A stretch of DNA of 64,000 bases from Hydrotalea sandarakina (GCF_003254115.1 NZ_QKZV01000001.1:279585-343584), one strand, 5' to 3'. Positions 36,974 through 46,218 are shown, counted from the first letter of the stretch. Translations and numbers: made by a program. The notes: generated by a model not told the origin, from the sequence alone.

Positions 36974-37996
36974 TTACCATAAACGTTGCGGGCATCGGCT
37001 TGCATAACGATTATTGAGCAATAATCCAATTAGTATTTCGTGTGTACCACTACTAACGGTACCCAATATTGATGTGCTGTAATCATATGCATATCCAACG
37101 TTTACCAAACTGTTTATATTAACTCCAAGCATACCGGTAAAACCATTTTTATATCTAATTGAAAAACCAGTCCATAATAGGTCACGATATTGCACCTTCA
37201 CATTCATATCAATACCAATCGGTAAGGGTTGTATGTATCTTAGCTGAAAGGAGGGAAGAGCAGAAACATCATCCGACAGCGGAAATTGGTAACCGCCTGT
37301 AAAAAATAAATGAGGTACTAATTTGCCTGGTACTACACCTATGGGTTGTGTTGAAAAATAAATAGCATCAGGCAGCAATTGTTGCACAGATAATCCCAGA
37401 AAATAATGTGCACTATATAACCATAAGCCGGCACTTAAGTCAGGTTTAAGGCGATTAATGGTATTGGCATTTGCAACTGCCGGATCTACCGGAACGGCAA
37501 AATTTAAATTGCCTGCGTTTAAACTAAGTTGGGAAACACCAACTGAAACACCTGCAGATAAATTCGTAGTAGCATTTAAACCTACGTGGTATGCATAGGT
37601 GGCGGCTGCCGAAAATCTATTTAATGAACCGGCTCTGTCGTTCAATATGGTTAAACCAACCCCTGCATGTGCCGGTGCACTGGTATAATTTCGCCAATAA
37701 GCTTGTCCTAAGGGATTTTCTCCCGGGGTACTAAAACCGGTTACAGTAGTTTGTGGATAGTTTTGTTTATGTAATGGACCCTGTATGGTAAAGTAAGTGG
37801 TAACAGGTGCATCCGTTAAGCCGGCCCATTGAACACGTTCACTCAATTTTACATCTGTGTAATTTTCAATACCTGCAACAGCCGGATTGATAATAAAATT
37901 ATTTAAAATGTATTGTGTATAGTAAGGTCGTTGTTGTGCAAATGCAGAAACAATGTTTAAAATAATTAATAGCAAAAAAAGGCAGCGCAGTTTCAT
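36974..37996 (-). CDS. type IX secretion system PorP/SprF-family outer membrane protein
   Basis: 340 aa. A signal peptide covers about 1-20 (LFLLLIILNIVSAFAQ), followed at once by the family hallmark QRPYYTQYILNNFIINPAVAG and an outer-membrane beta-barrel with aromatic strand ends. The C-terminus GTHEILIGLLL is also typical. PorP and SprF work with type IX secretion, often dedicated to particular type B substrates such as large adhesins. No type IX substrate sits next to it, but one type B protein is encoded 21 kb away. It appears to be a single gene on the minus strand. Confidence 0.9.
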   Translation of the reverse strand: MKLRCLFLLLIILNIVSAFAQQRPYYTQYILNNFIINPAVAGIENYTDVKLSERVQWAGLTDAPVTTYFTIQGPLHKQNYPQTTVTGFSTPGENPLGQAYWRNYTSAPAHAGVGLTILNDRAGSLNRFSAAATYAYHVGLNATTNLSAGVSVGVSQLSLNAGNLNFAVPVDPAVANANTINRLKPDLSAGLWLYSAHYFLGLSVQQLLPDAIYFSTQPIGVVPGKLVPHLFFTGGYQFPLSDDVSALPSFQLRYIQPLPIGIDMNVKVQYRDLLWTGFSIRYKNGFTGMLGVNINSLVNVGYAYDYSTSILGTVSSGTHEILIGLLLNNRYASRCPQRLW

Positions 37997-38085
37997 TTTA
38001 ATCAGTATCGAAAATATTGTATTTTACCCATAATTAATTGCAGGTAACATATTTTCTGATATCTGTCAATTGCAAAAACCTTCAA

Positions 38086-39309
38086 TTATTCTTCTACTCT
38101 TGAAGTATCAGAGGTTCCTGAGAATACTGAAGTTAATTTTCTGGCACTGTAAATATTTCTGTTGTATTTATTGCCTAATATAATTAGGGTCGCAGTATCA
38201 TTAATTAATCTTGTAAAAACTGTATTGTTGCCATGCCACCAACCATTATGATAAATAATAGGTCCATTGGTGCCATCCAGCAGCATTCTCCAGCCTAATC
38301 CATAGTTGTGGTTCGATCTGGTTTCATGGCTTTGCGGTTCAAAGGCCATACTTAAAGTTTGGGGGCGTACAAATGTTCCTTCATACAATGCTCTATCCCA
38401 TAGCAACATATCTCTAACTGTGCTATATACATTCTTATCGCCGTATATACAATCTAGTTTTTCTAATTTAAATGGTGCTTTGTTGGCTTGGTATGAGGGA
38501 ACATAATTAGCAGTATCGGCAATGTTAAATACAAATGTGTGTTTCATGCCCAACACATTAAATACGCTATCTTTCATGTATTGTGGAAATGGAATGTGCG
38601 TTACACGTTCTATGATAAGTGCCAATAAGGCATAGTTGGTATTACAATAATGAAATGTTTTGTTGGGTAAAGCTAAAATTGCCGGTTTGTATTTTATCAT
38701 GTAGTTCAACACATCTTCATTGGTTTGAAAGCCTTTAACTTCATTCCCCGATGCTACAAAATGTACTACTTTAACACGTCTTCCGCGTTTGTTTCTTGTA
38801 TAAGTAACAACGGCCTTCTTTTCATCCATAAAATAAACATAGTTGGGTAAACCACTTCTATGTGATAATAACTCGGTAATGGTTATGTTTTGGTAAGGAA
38901 ATTGCGGAAAAAATTTTTGTAATGTGTCATTCAAATTTATTCTTCCTTGCTCCCATAAACGCAGTAATGTCATTGCAGTAAAAGTTTTTGAAATGGAAGC
39001 CAGGTGAAATGGATCATCCGGTGTTAATTTTTCATTGTTTTTAAAATTGTAATAGCCATGGTAATCTTCAAACACTACTTCACCGTTTTTGGCCATTAAA
39101 ATGGCACCATTGAAACCTTTGTCTAACAAATCTTTTTTATATAAAGGCGCAATAGCATCAGCATAAGCCTTTTTTTGTTCAGGTGTTAACGGATTAAAAT
39201 GAAAGGTCTCCGCCTGAATGGTAACAGGCTGATTTTTAGTTTCCTGTTGTGATTGACATGATGAAATAAAACAAGAAAATATAGATGATAATAACAATAG
39301 TTTTCGCAT
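38086..39309 (-). CDS. serine hydrolase lipoprotein, beta-lactamase/DD-peptidase (class C) family
   Basis: 407 aa from ATG 39309. The signal sequence MRKLLLLSSIFSCFISSC is lipoprotein-like, with the modified cysteine at about residue 18. A longer frame from 39375 would start upstream of the predicted promoter and is rejected. The catalytic SxxK is in LASISKTFTAM, the tyrosine motif is YCNTNYAL and a HNGWWHG block replaces the KTG triad, all typical of class C/DD-peptidase-like esterases and amidases. It is probably attached to an envelope membrane and faces the periplasm. The substrate is unknown; peptidoglycan peptides or esters are the usual options. Confidence 0.87.
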   Translation of the reverse strand: MRKLLLLSSIFSCFISSCQSQQETKNQPVTIQAETFHFNPLTPEQKKAYADAIAPLYKKDLLDKGFNGAILMAKNGEVVFEDYHGYYNFKNNEKLTPDDPFHLASISKTFTAMTLLRLWEQGRINLNDTLQKFFPQFPYQNITITELLSHRSGLPNYVYFMDEKKAVVTYTRNKRGRRVKVVHFVASGNEVKGFQTNEDVLNYMIKYKPAILALPNKTFHYCNTNYALLALIIERVTHIPFPQYMKDSVFNVLGMKHTFVFNIADTANYVPSYQANKAPFKLEKLDCIYGDKNVYSTVRDMLLWDRALYEGTFVRPQTLSMAFEPQSHETRSNHNYGLGWRMLLDGTNGPIIYHNGWWHGNNTVFTRLINDTATLIILGNKYNRNIYSARKLTSVFSGTSDTSRVEE

Positions 39310-39330
39310 GCGGTAAAGTTTCAAAAGGCG

Positions 39331-39338
39331 CAAATATA
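39331..39338 (-). promoter_or_regulatory. candidate -7 element for the serine hydrolase lipoprotein
   Basis: The minus strand reads TATATTTG (a full TAnnTTTG match), 21 bases before the ATG at 39309. It decides the start, because the longer ORF would begin upstream of this element. Confidence 0.5.
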
Positions 39339-39389
39339 AAGTATAAAATACGGTATTGACGTTAATCAAAAACAAAAGTAATTTTTATG

Positions 39390-39405
39390 GCAAATGAACA
39401 TTTGC
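39390..39405. promoter_or_regulatory. inverted repeat GCAAATG-AA-CATTTGC upstream of serA
   Basis: A 16-base dyad with perfect 7-bp arms in the divergent region between the serine hydrolase and serA, 25 bases before the serA ATG. It is in operator position for serA, which has a near-match -7 element, TAATTTAG, just downstream. Confidence 0.4.
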
Positions 39406-39429
39406 TAAATATGATTTAATTTAGCACGC

Positions 39430-40674
39430 ATGAGCAAGCAACCAACCAACCCGACAAGTTATCCCAAAGAAAAAATTAATATACTGCTGTTAGAAAATAT
39501 AAGCGACAAAGCAGTACAATTTTTTAAACAAAATGGATACACTAATGTAAAAAAATTAAATGGAGCTTTAAGTGAAGCCCAACTAATTGATGCCGTAAAA
39601 AATGTACATTTATTAGGCATTCGTTCCAAAACCCAAATTACTGAGAATGTTTTAAAAGCGGCCACTAAATTGCAGGCAATCGGCTGCTTCTGTATTGGCG
39701 TAAATCAGGTTAATTTAAAAGCTGCTACCGAAAATGGAGTTGTGGTATTTAATGCACCTTACAGCAATACCCGAAGTGTAGCCGAATTGGTGATTGCATT
39801 GGCCATTATGCTTATCCGCAGAATACCCGATAAAAATAAAGCCGCACATGAAGGTATTTGGTTAAAAGAAGCCAAAGGCAGTTTTGAATTGCGTGGTAAA
39901 ACCTTGGGTATTATTGGTTATGGCAACATAGGTTCGCAAGTAAGTGTATTGGCCGAAGCAATGGGAATGAAAGTACGTTTTTACGATATTGAAAATAAAT
40001 TACCATTAGGAAATGCCACAGCTTGTAAATCGTTGAAGGAATTAGTAAGTACTGCTGATGTTATTACCTTGCACGTTCCTGAAACGGCACAAACCAAGAA
40101 TTTAATTTCAAGATCAGTAATTAAAAATTTTAAACCGGGAGCAATTTTATTGAATTATGCTCGTGGTGAAGTGGTTGATTTGAAAGCCTTGGCAGAAGCC
40201 ATACAGGCCGGATTAGTGGGTGGTGCTGCCATTGATGTATTCCCCTGGGAACCTGAAAAAAACGGTGATCATTTTGAAACACCCTTGCAGGGTTTACCTA
40301 ATGTAATTTTAACTCCACACATTGGTGGTTCAACAGAGGAAGCTCAGGAAAATATTGGCGAAGATGTAAGTGCCAAGTTGTTTAATTATTTAGAACGTGG
40401 TATTACCAATGGCTCACATACCGTGCCTGCCATTAGTTTGCCGGCAGTAGAGGGTGCGCATAGAATTTTGCATATTCACTACAATAAGCCGGGGGTATTA
40501 AGTGCCATTAATACGGCCTTGTCTGAACACCATATTAACATTGTTGGTCAATATTTAAAAACCAATGATACAATTGGTTATGTTGTTTTAGATGTAGATA
40601 AAAAATTATCGAAACAAGCTGCCGAATTATTAAAGGGAGTAAAAGAAACGATTAAAGTGCGCATGTTATACTAG
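39430..40674 (+). CDS. serA: D-3-phosphoglycerate dehydrogenase
   Basis: 414 aa; first step of serine synthesis. The NAD-binding Rossmann motif is LGIIGYGNIGSQV (about 159-171). Substrate and catalytic segments are GIRSKTQIT, RSVAELVIAL, NYARGEVVD, the glutamate in FPWEPEKNG and the catalytic histidine in LTPHIGGSTEEAQ. A C-terminal ACT domain (about 340-414, starting EGAHRILHIHYNKPGVLSAI) is the usual site of feedback control by serine. The length and the ACT domain match E. coli SerA. It is a single gene with a dyad symmetry upstream. Confidence 0.95.
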   Translation: MSKQPTNPTSYPKEKINILLLENISDKAVQFFKQNGYTNVKKLNGALSEAQLIDAVKNVHLLGIRSKTQITENVLKAATKLQAIGCFCIGVNQVNLKAATENGVVVFNAPYSNTRSVAELVIALAIMLIRRIPDKNKAAHEGIWLKEAKGSFELRGKTLGIIGYGNIGSQVSVLAEAMGMKVRFYDIENKLPLGNATACKSLKELVSTADVITLHVPETAQTKNLISRSVIKNFKPGAILLNYARGEVVDLKALAEAIQAGLVGGAAIDVFPWEPEKNGDHFETPLQGLPNVILTPHIGGSTEEAQENIGEDVSAKLFNYLERGITNGSHTVPAISLPAVEGAHRILHIHYNKPGVLSAINTALSEHHINIVGQYLKTNDTIGYVVLDVDKKLSKQAAELLKGVKETIKVRMLY

Positions 40675-40751
40675 TTGCGTGGCCAACAAAAAATATAATT
40701 TGGTTTTTGTTCAATTTTGATACAGTAAACCATATAATAGAATTGTATTGC

Positions 40752-41933
40752 ATGAAAATTAAAAAAGCGATAAGCCTTGGCATACTCGTTTGTACTTTTT
40801 TTGCAAATGCGAATGCCTATAACCTGAAAGGAATAGTGGTGAACGCTGCAACCAATAAACCATTAAGTGGAGTTTATATTTATATAAATCAATCGGAAAA
40901 GTTAGCAATTACTCAAGCTGATGGAACTTTTGAATTACAAAATGTAACTGCACCTGAAGCCGATATTATTGCCACACAAAAAGGTTTTGAAACTTTACAA
41001 TATCATGTACAGTATCAAAAAAATCCTTCGCTGCTGAAATTTGAAATGCAGCCCATTGAAAATAAACGTTGGTTAAATTGGGTAGGAAATAATACAGAAA
41101 AGGGAAAAGAATGGTTTCAGCTATTTCAAAACTTTTATATGGGTCATTCTGTCAATGCCGCGCAATGTGAAATGTTGAATGCAAATGTTTTACATTTTAA
41201 TTGGGATGATTCAACACAAATTCTGAATGTTGCCACCGATGGGCCATTATTGGTTAGCAATGAGGCTTTAGGGTATTTGCTCATTATGAATTTTGAAAGT
41301 TTTAAAATGAATAAGAACGGCGATTTGCTATATGATGTGTCAATGGGTTTCAAACCGCTACATTCAAGCAATCCATCTATTTTGTATAAATGGAAAAATA
41401 ATCGCATTCAAAATTTTGCCACAAGCCAGGTTTCGTTTTGGTATAGTTTATATGCCGATAGTTTAAAACAAAATGGATTTACTGTTCAATTTATTCAAAG
41501 AATATTTGAAGGTGAACCGGGTTACGTTAATGCCATTGCCAATAAAAAAAATACAACAGGCATTCAGTCGGTTAAAGCAGGTAATGCAATAGTAAAGAAA
41601 AAGTTTGTTGATTTATTGCTTTCCGGTAAGGAAAACAATTTAACTACTTATCTTAAAAAAGTGAATGATTTTACCACATCCCTCACCGCACCACAAGTTA
41701 TTTTACAAGTGAAATACAGAAGGGTAGATGCCTGGGGACTTAATGAACAAACCAATGGATTCAATCCATTTTTGGGAAATCAGGCAGAAAGTTATTCATA
41801 CATTATCTTTTCAAACAATCCAATTTATATTACAAAAAATGGATATGCCTACCCCGGTAATGATTTTTGGGTTACCGGCGATTGGAATTGGATGGGTTTA
41901 TCAACCGCCATGCCTTATGATGCTGCGTTATAA
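40752..41933 (+). CDS. exported protein with carboxypeptidase-like regulatory domain, function unknown
   Basis: 393 aa from ATG 40752, chosen because a typical signal peptide begins there (KKAISLGILVCTFFANANA); an upstream in-frame start would put 15 polar residues before it. Residues about 23-110 form a CarboxypepD_reg-like beta-sandwich, recognised by LKGIVVNAATNKPLSGVYIYI and GTFELQNV. The remaining 280 residues, rich in aromatic and asparagine residues, match no domain I recognise. The protein may sit in the periplasm or on the surface. It is convergent with cutC with four bases between the stop codons. Confidence 0.75.
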   Translation: MKIKKAISLGILVCTFFANANAYNLKGIVVNAATNKPLSGVYIYINQSEKLAITQADGTFELQNVTAPEADIIATQKGFETLQYHVQYQKNPSLLKFEMQPIENKRWLNWVGNNTEKGKEWFQLFQNFYMGHSVNAAQCEMLNANVLHFNWDDSTQILNVATDGPLLVSNEALGYLLIMNFESFKMNKNGDLLYDVSMGFKPLHSSNPSILYKWKNNRIQNFATSQVSFWYSLYADSLKQNGFTVQFIQRIFEGEPGYVNAIANKKNTTGIQSVKAGNAIVKKKFVDLLLSGKENNLTTYLKKVNDFTTSLTAPQVILQVKYRRVDAWGLNEQTNGFNPFLGNQAESYSYIIFSNNPIYITKNGYAYPGNDFWVTGDWNWMGLSTAMPYDAAL

Positions 41934-41937
41934 AACT

Positions 41938-42660
41938 TCAAGAAGCGTTTAGTATTGTTTGCAAAGCAGCTATTTCATTGGCATCTGCAATAATTTTTTC
42001 TTTTGCATCGTGCATGCTTTCAACCCAATATTCACTATTTGCAGGAACCCATTTTTTTGCACTGCTATGCCATTCATTTGATTGAATGGATTGCATTAAT
42101 GCATTTAAATTATTACTTCGAATGCCGCCACCGGGCAGAATGATAATATCATCATTGGCCGCCTCTATCAATTGCTGTATTAAGTCTTTCCCTTCAAAAG
42201 CCGAAGGTTGTTGTCCACTGGTTAAAATGCGTTGGCAACCGCATGCAACAATTTGTTGCAAAGCCATCATTGGATTATTGCAACGGTCAAAAGCACGATG
42301 AAAGGTAACATCCATCGGGTAAGCCCATTCTACAATTTGTTGCAATCTTTCTGTATCAATACTGCCATCCGCTTTTAAAACTCCGGCTACTATACCATCA
42401 AAGCCCATTTGCTTGCACAAAAGTATATCTGCTTTCATGGCAGCAAATTCTTCTTCGTTATAAACAAAATCGCCTGCACGTGGACAAATCATTACAAACA
42501 TGGGTAATGACAATTGGTTGCGTACAGTTTTTAAATATCCGTATGATGGCGTTGTACCGCCATTGTCATAATTTTCACAAAGCTCAAGCCTATCGGCACC
42601 GGCTTTTGCTGCAATGAAAGCAGATTCAATAGAGAATACAGCAATTTCTAATATTTTCAT
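41938..42660 (-). CDS. cutC: CutC family protein
   Basis: 240-aa TIM-barrel protein. Family motifs seen are EIAVFSIESAFIAAKAGADR, LELCENYDNGGTTPSYG, the MICPRAGDFVY segment, DGIVAGVLKADGSID, VTFHRAFDRC and RILTSGQQPSAFEGKDLI. It is called a copper homeostasis protein after E. coli CutC, but a direct role in copper handling is doubtful and the enzymatic activity is unknown. Its start overlaps the stop of the upstream aspartylglucosaminidase gene by four bases, so the two are translationally coupled. Confidence 0.88.
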   Translation of the reverse strand: MKILEIAVFSIESAFIAAKAGADRLELCENYDNGGTTPSYGYLKTVRNQLSLPMFVMICPRAGDFVYNEEEFAAMKADILLCKQMGFDGIVAGVLKADGSIDTERLQQIVEWAYPMDVTFHRAFDRCNNPMMALQQIVACGCQRILTSGQQPSAFEGKDLIQQLIEAANDDIIILPGGGIRSNNLNALMQSIQSNEWHSSAKKWVPANSEYWVESMHDAKEKIIADANEIAALQTILNAS

Positions 42661-43694
42661 GCGGGCAGTATATATTTAGCATCTTCTAAAATATTTTTAT
42701 CGTCGGCATAACAAACTGCATAATTAAAACCTTTTTGCAATCCGTATGCGCCATAAACTCCTTGTTTGTTCAAAGCAATAAAGCCTACTTGTATATCTTT
42801 TGCTTTCGCACCTTTAATTTTTGCAATCCGTTCAACAGCCATTTTGCAAGCTTGTTCAGGCGACCAACCTTGCCGCATTAATTCAACAACGGTATGAGAT
42901 CCACTAATGCGTATAATATCTTCACCCTGGCCGGTGGCTGCTGCAGCACCCACCGCATTATCAACATACAACCCTGCACCAATTAAAGGTGAATCGCCAA
43001 CACGACCATGCAATTTAAATGCCTGACCACTGGTTGTACAGCTGCCGCTTAAATTGCCTGCACTGTCTAACGCCAGCATAGCAATAGTATCATGATTCCA
43101 TTCTCCGTTAGCTAATTTTGAAGGTACAGGAGTTGGGGTGTATGCATTCCCGCCTTCTGTTCGTTCAATATTAATAATGGGTTTATACTCACTTTTTTTA
43201 AGCCAGTTTTCGTAAGCCTTTTTTGCTTCAGGACTCAACTTCTCGGGTTCTAATGTAAATCCTTCGGCAATGGCAAACTGTTGGGCACCTTCACCAACCA
43301 ATAACACATGTGGAGTTTTTTCCATTACACGGCGGGCAACAGCAATAGGGTGTTTTATTCTTTGTAAACACGCAACTGCTCCGCAATTATAATTTTCATC
43401 CATGATGGAAGCATCTAATGTAACATAGCCATCACGGTCGGGATTGGCACCTAACCCCACACAGCAGTTGATAGATGATTCTGTAACCATTACCCCTTTT
43501 TCAACTGCATCTAATGCACGCCCATTGTTTTTTAATATAAGCCAGGCCGCTTTATTGGCAGCAATACCGGCATCCCAAGTTGCAATAACAATGGGCTTTT
43601 TTACCGGCCCCTTTAGTAGTGGGAAGTTGAGTTTTGGTAAAGTAAATGCAGTTAATCCTAAGGTACTGAGCGATAAAAAATTTCTTCTTTGCAC
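42657..43694 (-). CDS. N4-(beta-N-acetylglucosaminyl)-L-asparaginase family Ntn-hydrolase, exported
   Basis: 345 aa. The autocleavage site and nucleophile is Thr203 in NHDTIAML, followed by SGSCTTSGQAFKLHGRVGDS and GAGLYVDNAVGAAAATGQGE, the pattern of glycosylasparaginases (AGA), which release N-glycans from asparagine. The enzyme should mature into alpha and beta chains. The N-terminus MQRRNFLSLSTLGLTAFTLP has a twin-arginine pattern with a short hydrophobic stretch, suggesting Tat export. An isoaspartyl-peptidase or asparaginase activity is the alternative. It is the first gene of a pair with cutC. Confidence 0.87.
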   Translation of the reverse strand: MQRRNFLSLSTLGLTAFTLPKLNFPLLKGPVKKPIVIATWDAGIAANKAAWLILKNNGRALDAVEKGVMVTESSINCCVGLGANPDRDGYVTLDASIMDENYNCGAVACLQRIKHPIAVARRVMEKTPHVLLVGEGAQQFAIAEGFTLEPEKLSPEAKKAYENWLKKSEYKPIINIERTEGGNAYTPTPVPSKLANGEWNHDTIAMLALDSAGNLSGSCTTSGQAFKLHGRVGDSPLIGAGLYVDNAVGAAAATGQGEDIIRISGSHTVVELMRQGWSPEQACKMAVERIAKIKGAKAKDIQVGFIALNKQGVYGAYGLQKGFNYAVCYADDKNILEDAKYILPA

Positions 43695-43808
43695 GGTATA
43701 GTGTTTTTGTTATTACATAAATATGCTGTAAATAAAGTTAATTTAATCAGCCAAATTATAAGCATTTCAGTTGCTAAATTCTTTCCAAATAAAGTAAATA
43801 AAGCCAGA

Positions 43809-43820
43809 TACAGTGCTGTA
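43809..43820. promoter_or_regulatory. inverted repeat TACAG-TG-CTGTA at the NDH-2 promoter
   Basis: A 12-base dyad with perfect 5-bp arms. Its right arm overlaps TACCTTTA (43819-43826), a near match to the -7 element, 26 bases before the NDH-2 ATG. The TACA/TGTA outer bases resemble BlaI/CopY operators. It is a candidate repressor site only. Confidence 0.35.
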
Positions 43821-43852
43821 CCTTTATGCAGTTGAAATAAAATTATAGCATA

Positions 43853-45130
43853 ATGAAAATAGTATTAATTGGAGCAGGATTTGCCGGATTGAAAATTGCA
43901 CGTACCCTAAATAATCAAAAAAATATTGAAGTTTGGTTATTGGACAAATATAATTATCATCAGTTTCAGCCTCTTTTTTACCAAGTGGCAACTGCCGGGT
44001 TAGATGCCAGCAACATTTCATTCCCTTTACGAAAGGTGTTTCAAAACAGTAAAAATATTCATATACGTATGGCGAATGTGCAAAGCGTGGATGTTCATTT
44101 AAAAGAAGTACATACGGATATTGGCAATTTTCAATATGATAAACTGATTATTGCAACGGGAGCTGATACCAATTTCTTTGGTAATACCAAAATTCAGGAA
44201 GCTGCATTAGCAATGAAAAGTACAGCAGAAGCCTTGCAGTTGCGCCACCGTTTTTTACACAATTTAGAAGAGGCATTGCAGATTACAGACAGAGAAGCAC
44301 TAATGAAATTGTTAACCATTGTAGTAGTAGGGGGCGGACCAACGGGGGTGGAGTTATGTGGTGCTTTAGCAGAAATGCGAAATATTATTTTACCCAAAGA
44401 TTATCCGGAACTTGACTTTTCATTAATGCAAATTTATTTGATAGAGCATAACCAACATACATTGGCTTCAATGTCGGAAAAAAGCAAAATTCAATCTGAG
44501 CAATATTTAAAGCAATTGGGTGTAGAAGTTATAACAGGTGTTTCTGTTGATGATTATGATGGGGAAGTGGTTAAATTAAGTAACGGACATACCATTGCGT
44601 CCAATACATTAATTTGGGCTGCAGGCATTAAAGGGAATGTGCCAAAAGGACTCGATGAAAGTTTAGTAGTGAAAGGCAACAGGCTAAAAGTAAATCGCTT
44701 TAATGAAGTGTTGGGTGTACCGGATGTGTATGCTGTAGGTGATGTAGCCTATATGGAAACACCTTTATATCCGCATGGACATCCACAGGTTGCCAATGTG
44801 GCTATAACACAAGGGTTTCGTTTAGCATTAAATTTACTGCATCCCGGTAAAGCTGTTCCTTACGAATACCATGACAAAGGAAGCATGGCTACCGTTGGAA
44901 GAAATTTAGCGGTAGTTGATATTCCAAAGCCCAAATTACATTTTGGTGGTTTTTTAGCATGGCTGGTTTGGATGGGGCTTCATTTGTTTTTATTGGTTGG
45001 CGTAAAAAACAGAATACAAGTATTCATTAACTGGATTTATAATTATTTTACCAAAGACCCTAATTTACGCTTAATTTTCAGGGAATTTTATAAACCTAAA
45101 AAGAATGTATTAACCAATGTCGACAATTGA
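43853..45130 (+). CDS. ndh: type II NADH dehydrogenase (NDH-2 family)
   Basis: 425-aa FAD enzyme passing electrons from NADH to quinone without pumping protons. The FAD-binding glycine motif is IGAGFAGLKIARTL (about 5-18) and the NADH-binding one is VVVGGGPTGVELCGALAEM (about 160-178). The second FAD motif is VYAVGDVAYME. The C-terminus has the membrane-binding amphipathic and hydrophobic segment of the family (GGFLAWLVWMGLHLFLLVGV). The N-terminus has no export signal, so it lies on the cytoplasmic face. It overlaps the following kinase gene by 14 bases, suggesting one operon. Confidence 0.92.
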   Translation: MKIVLIGAGFAGLKIARTLNNQKNIEVWLLDKYNYHQFQPLFYQVATAGLDASNISFPLRKVFQNSKNIHIRMANVQSVDVHLKEVHTDIGNFQYDKLIIATGADTNFFGNTKIQEAALAMKSTAEALQLRHRFLHNLEEALQITDREALMKLLTIVVVGGGPTGVELCGALAEMRNIILPKDYPELDFSLMQIYLIEHNQHTLASMSEKSKIQSEQYLKQLGVEVITGVSVDDYDGEVVKLSNGHTIASNTLIWAAGIKGNVPKGLDESLVVKGNRLKVNRFNEVLGVPDVYAVGDVAYMETPLYPHGHPQVANVAITQGFRLALNLLHPGKAVPYEYHDKGSMATVGRNLAVVDIPKPKLHFGGFLAWLVWMGLHLFLLVGVKNRIQVFINWIYNYFTKDPNLRLIFREFYKPKKNVLTNVDN

Positions 45131-46157
45131 ACTGCCAATTCAAATTCAACTTCTGTATCAACTTCCTGAAATAAAATCAATAGAAGTATTATCCGGTGGT
45201 TTAATTAACTATACTTATAAAATAACTACTGTAGAACAAGAATATATTTTTCAAAAAATTAATACAAATGTTTTTCCTCAACCTGAAAAAATTGATGAAA
45301 ATTTACGCTTGTTAGCACAGTTTTTTCATGATTATTTCCCGCAATACTTATTCGTTGCTCCAATAGCAACTATTCAGCAAAAAACCATAATTGAAATTGA
45401 AGGAAATTACTACCGATTGTTTCCATTCATTAAAGGCACACATACCAATTCAATATTACTTTCTTCAAATGAAGCTTATGAAGCTGCCAAACAATTTGGT
45501 CAATTCACGGCTTTGTTGGCAACATTTCCGGTGAACAAATGCCATGTTTCAATACCTTTTTTTCATCATCTTTCATTTCGTTATTGGCAGATGCAACTAG
45601 CATGGCAAAACGCAAATACAGCTAAAAAAAAGGCAGCAACAGCTTTAATGCAAAAAGTGGTTGATAATTATAAAATTGTACAACAGTTTAATGATTTCAT
45701 TCATAAAAACAACTGTATACAACGTGTAATGCATCATGATGCTAAAATATCGAATGTTTTGTTGAATGAAAGGAATGAAGGTGTTGCTGTTATTGATTTT
45801 GATACCACAATGCCCGGTTATTTTTTTAGCGATATGGGCGATATGATGCGCACCTATTTATGTCCGGTTAGCGAAGAAGAAACCGATTTTTCATTAATTG
45901 AAGTGAGAAAAGAATATTGGCAAGCTATATATGAGGGTTATTTAGAGCATATGGATGTTGTTTTAACGTCTTTTGAAAAAGAACATTTAATGTATTCCGG
46001 GCAAATTATTACCTACATGCAGGCCTTACGTTTCTTAACCGATTATTTGCAAAACAATCAATATTACGCTTGTGCTTATCCCGAACAAAATTTAAATAGA
46101 GCAATTAATCAGTTTCATTTGTTAGAAAAAATGCAACTGCAAAGTTTTATTTTTTAA
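45117..46157 (+). CDS. aminoglycoside-phosphotransferase-fold kinase, related to N-acetylhexosamine 1-kinase (NahK)
   Basis: 346 aa. The N-terminal lobe has LSGGLINYTYKI and a lysine in the FQKINTNVFPQPEKIDEN segment, which recalls NahK and its homologues. The catalytic loop is MHHDAKISNVLL (HxDxKxxN) and the metal-binding motif is VIDFDTTMPGYFFSDMGDM. These show a functional small-molecule kinase. A role in sugar or aminosugar phosphorylation is plausible but not proven; an N-glycan-releasing AGA-type enzyme is encoded 1.4 kb away on the other strand. The ATG at 45117 lies inside the NDH-2 gene (14-base overlap). Confidence 0.8.
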   Translation: MSTIELPIQIQLLYQLPEIKSIEVLSGGLINYTYKITTVEQEYIFQKINTNVFPQPEKIDENLRLLAQFFHDYFPQYLFVAPIATIQQKTIIEIEGNYYRLFPFIKGTHTNSILLSSNEAYEAAKQFGQFTALLATFPVNKCHVSIPFFHHLSFRYWQMQLAWQNANTAKKKAATALMQKVVDNYKIVQQFNDFIHKNNCIQRVMHHDAKISNVLLNERNEGVAVIDFDTTMPGYFFSDMGDMMRTYLCPVSEEETDFSLIEVRKEYWQAIYEGYLEHMDVVLTSFEKEHLMYSGQIITYMQALRFLTDYLQNNQYYACAYPEQNLNRAINQFHLLEKMQLQSFIF

Positions 46158-46210
46158 TCTTATCCGCTCTATATATTATTTTATCTGCATAACTTAGTTC
46201 ACAAAATTTT

Positions 46211-46218
46211 TATCTTTG
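46211..46218 (+). promoter_or_regulatory. candidate -7 element for yajQ
   Basis: TATCTTTG is a full TAnnTTTG match 13 bases before the ATG at 46232, the same close spacing as at the thiolase gene. The -33 TTG is not clear. Confidence 0.5.
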
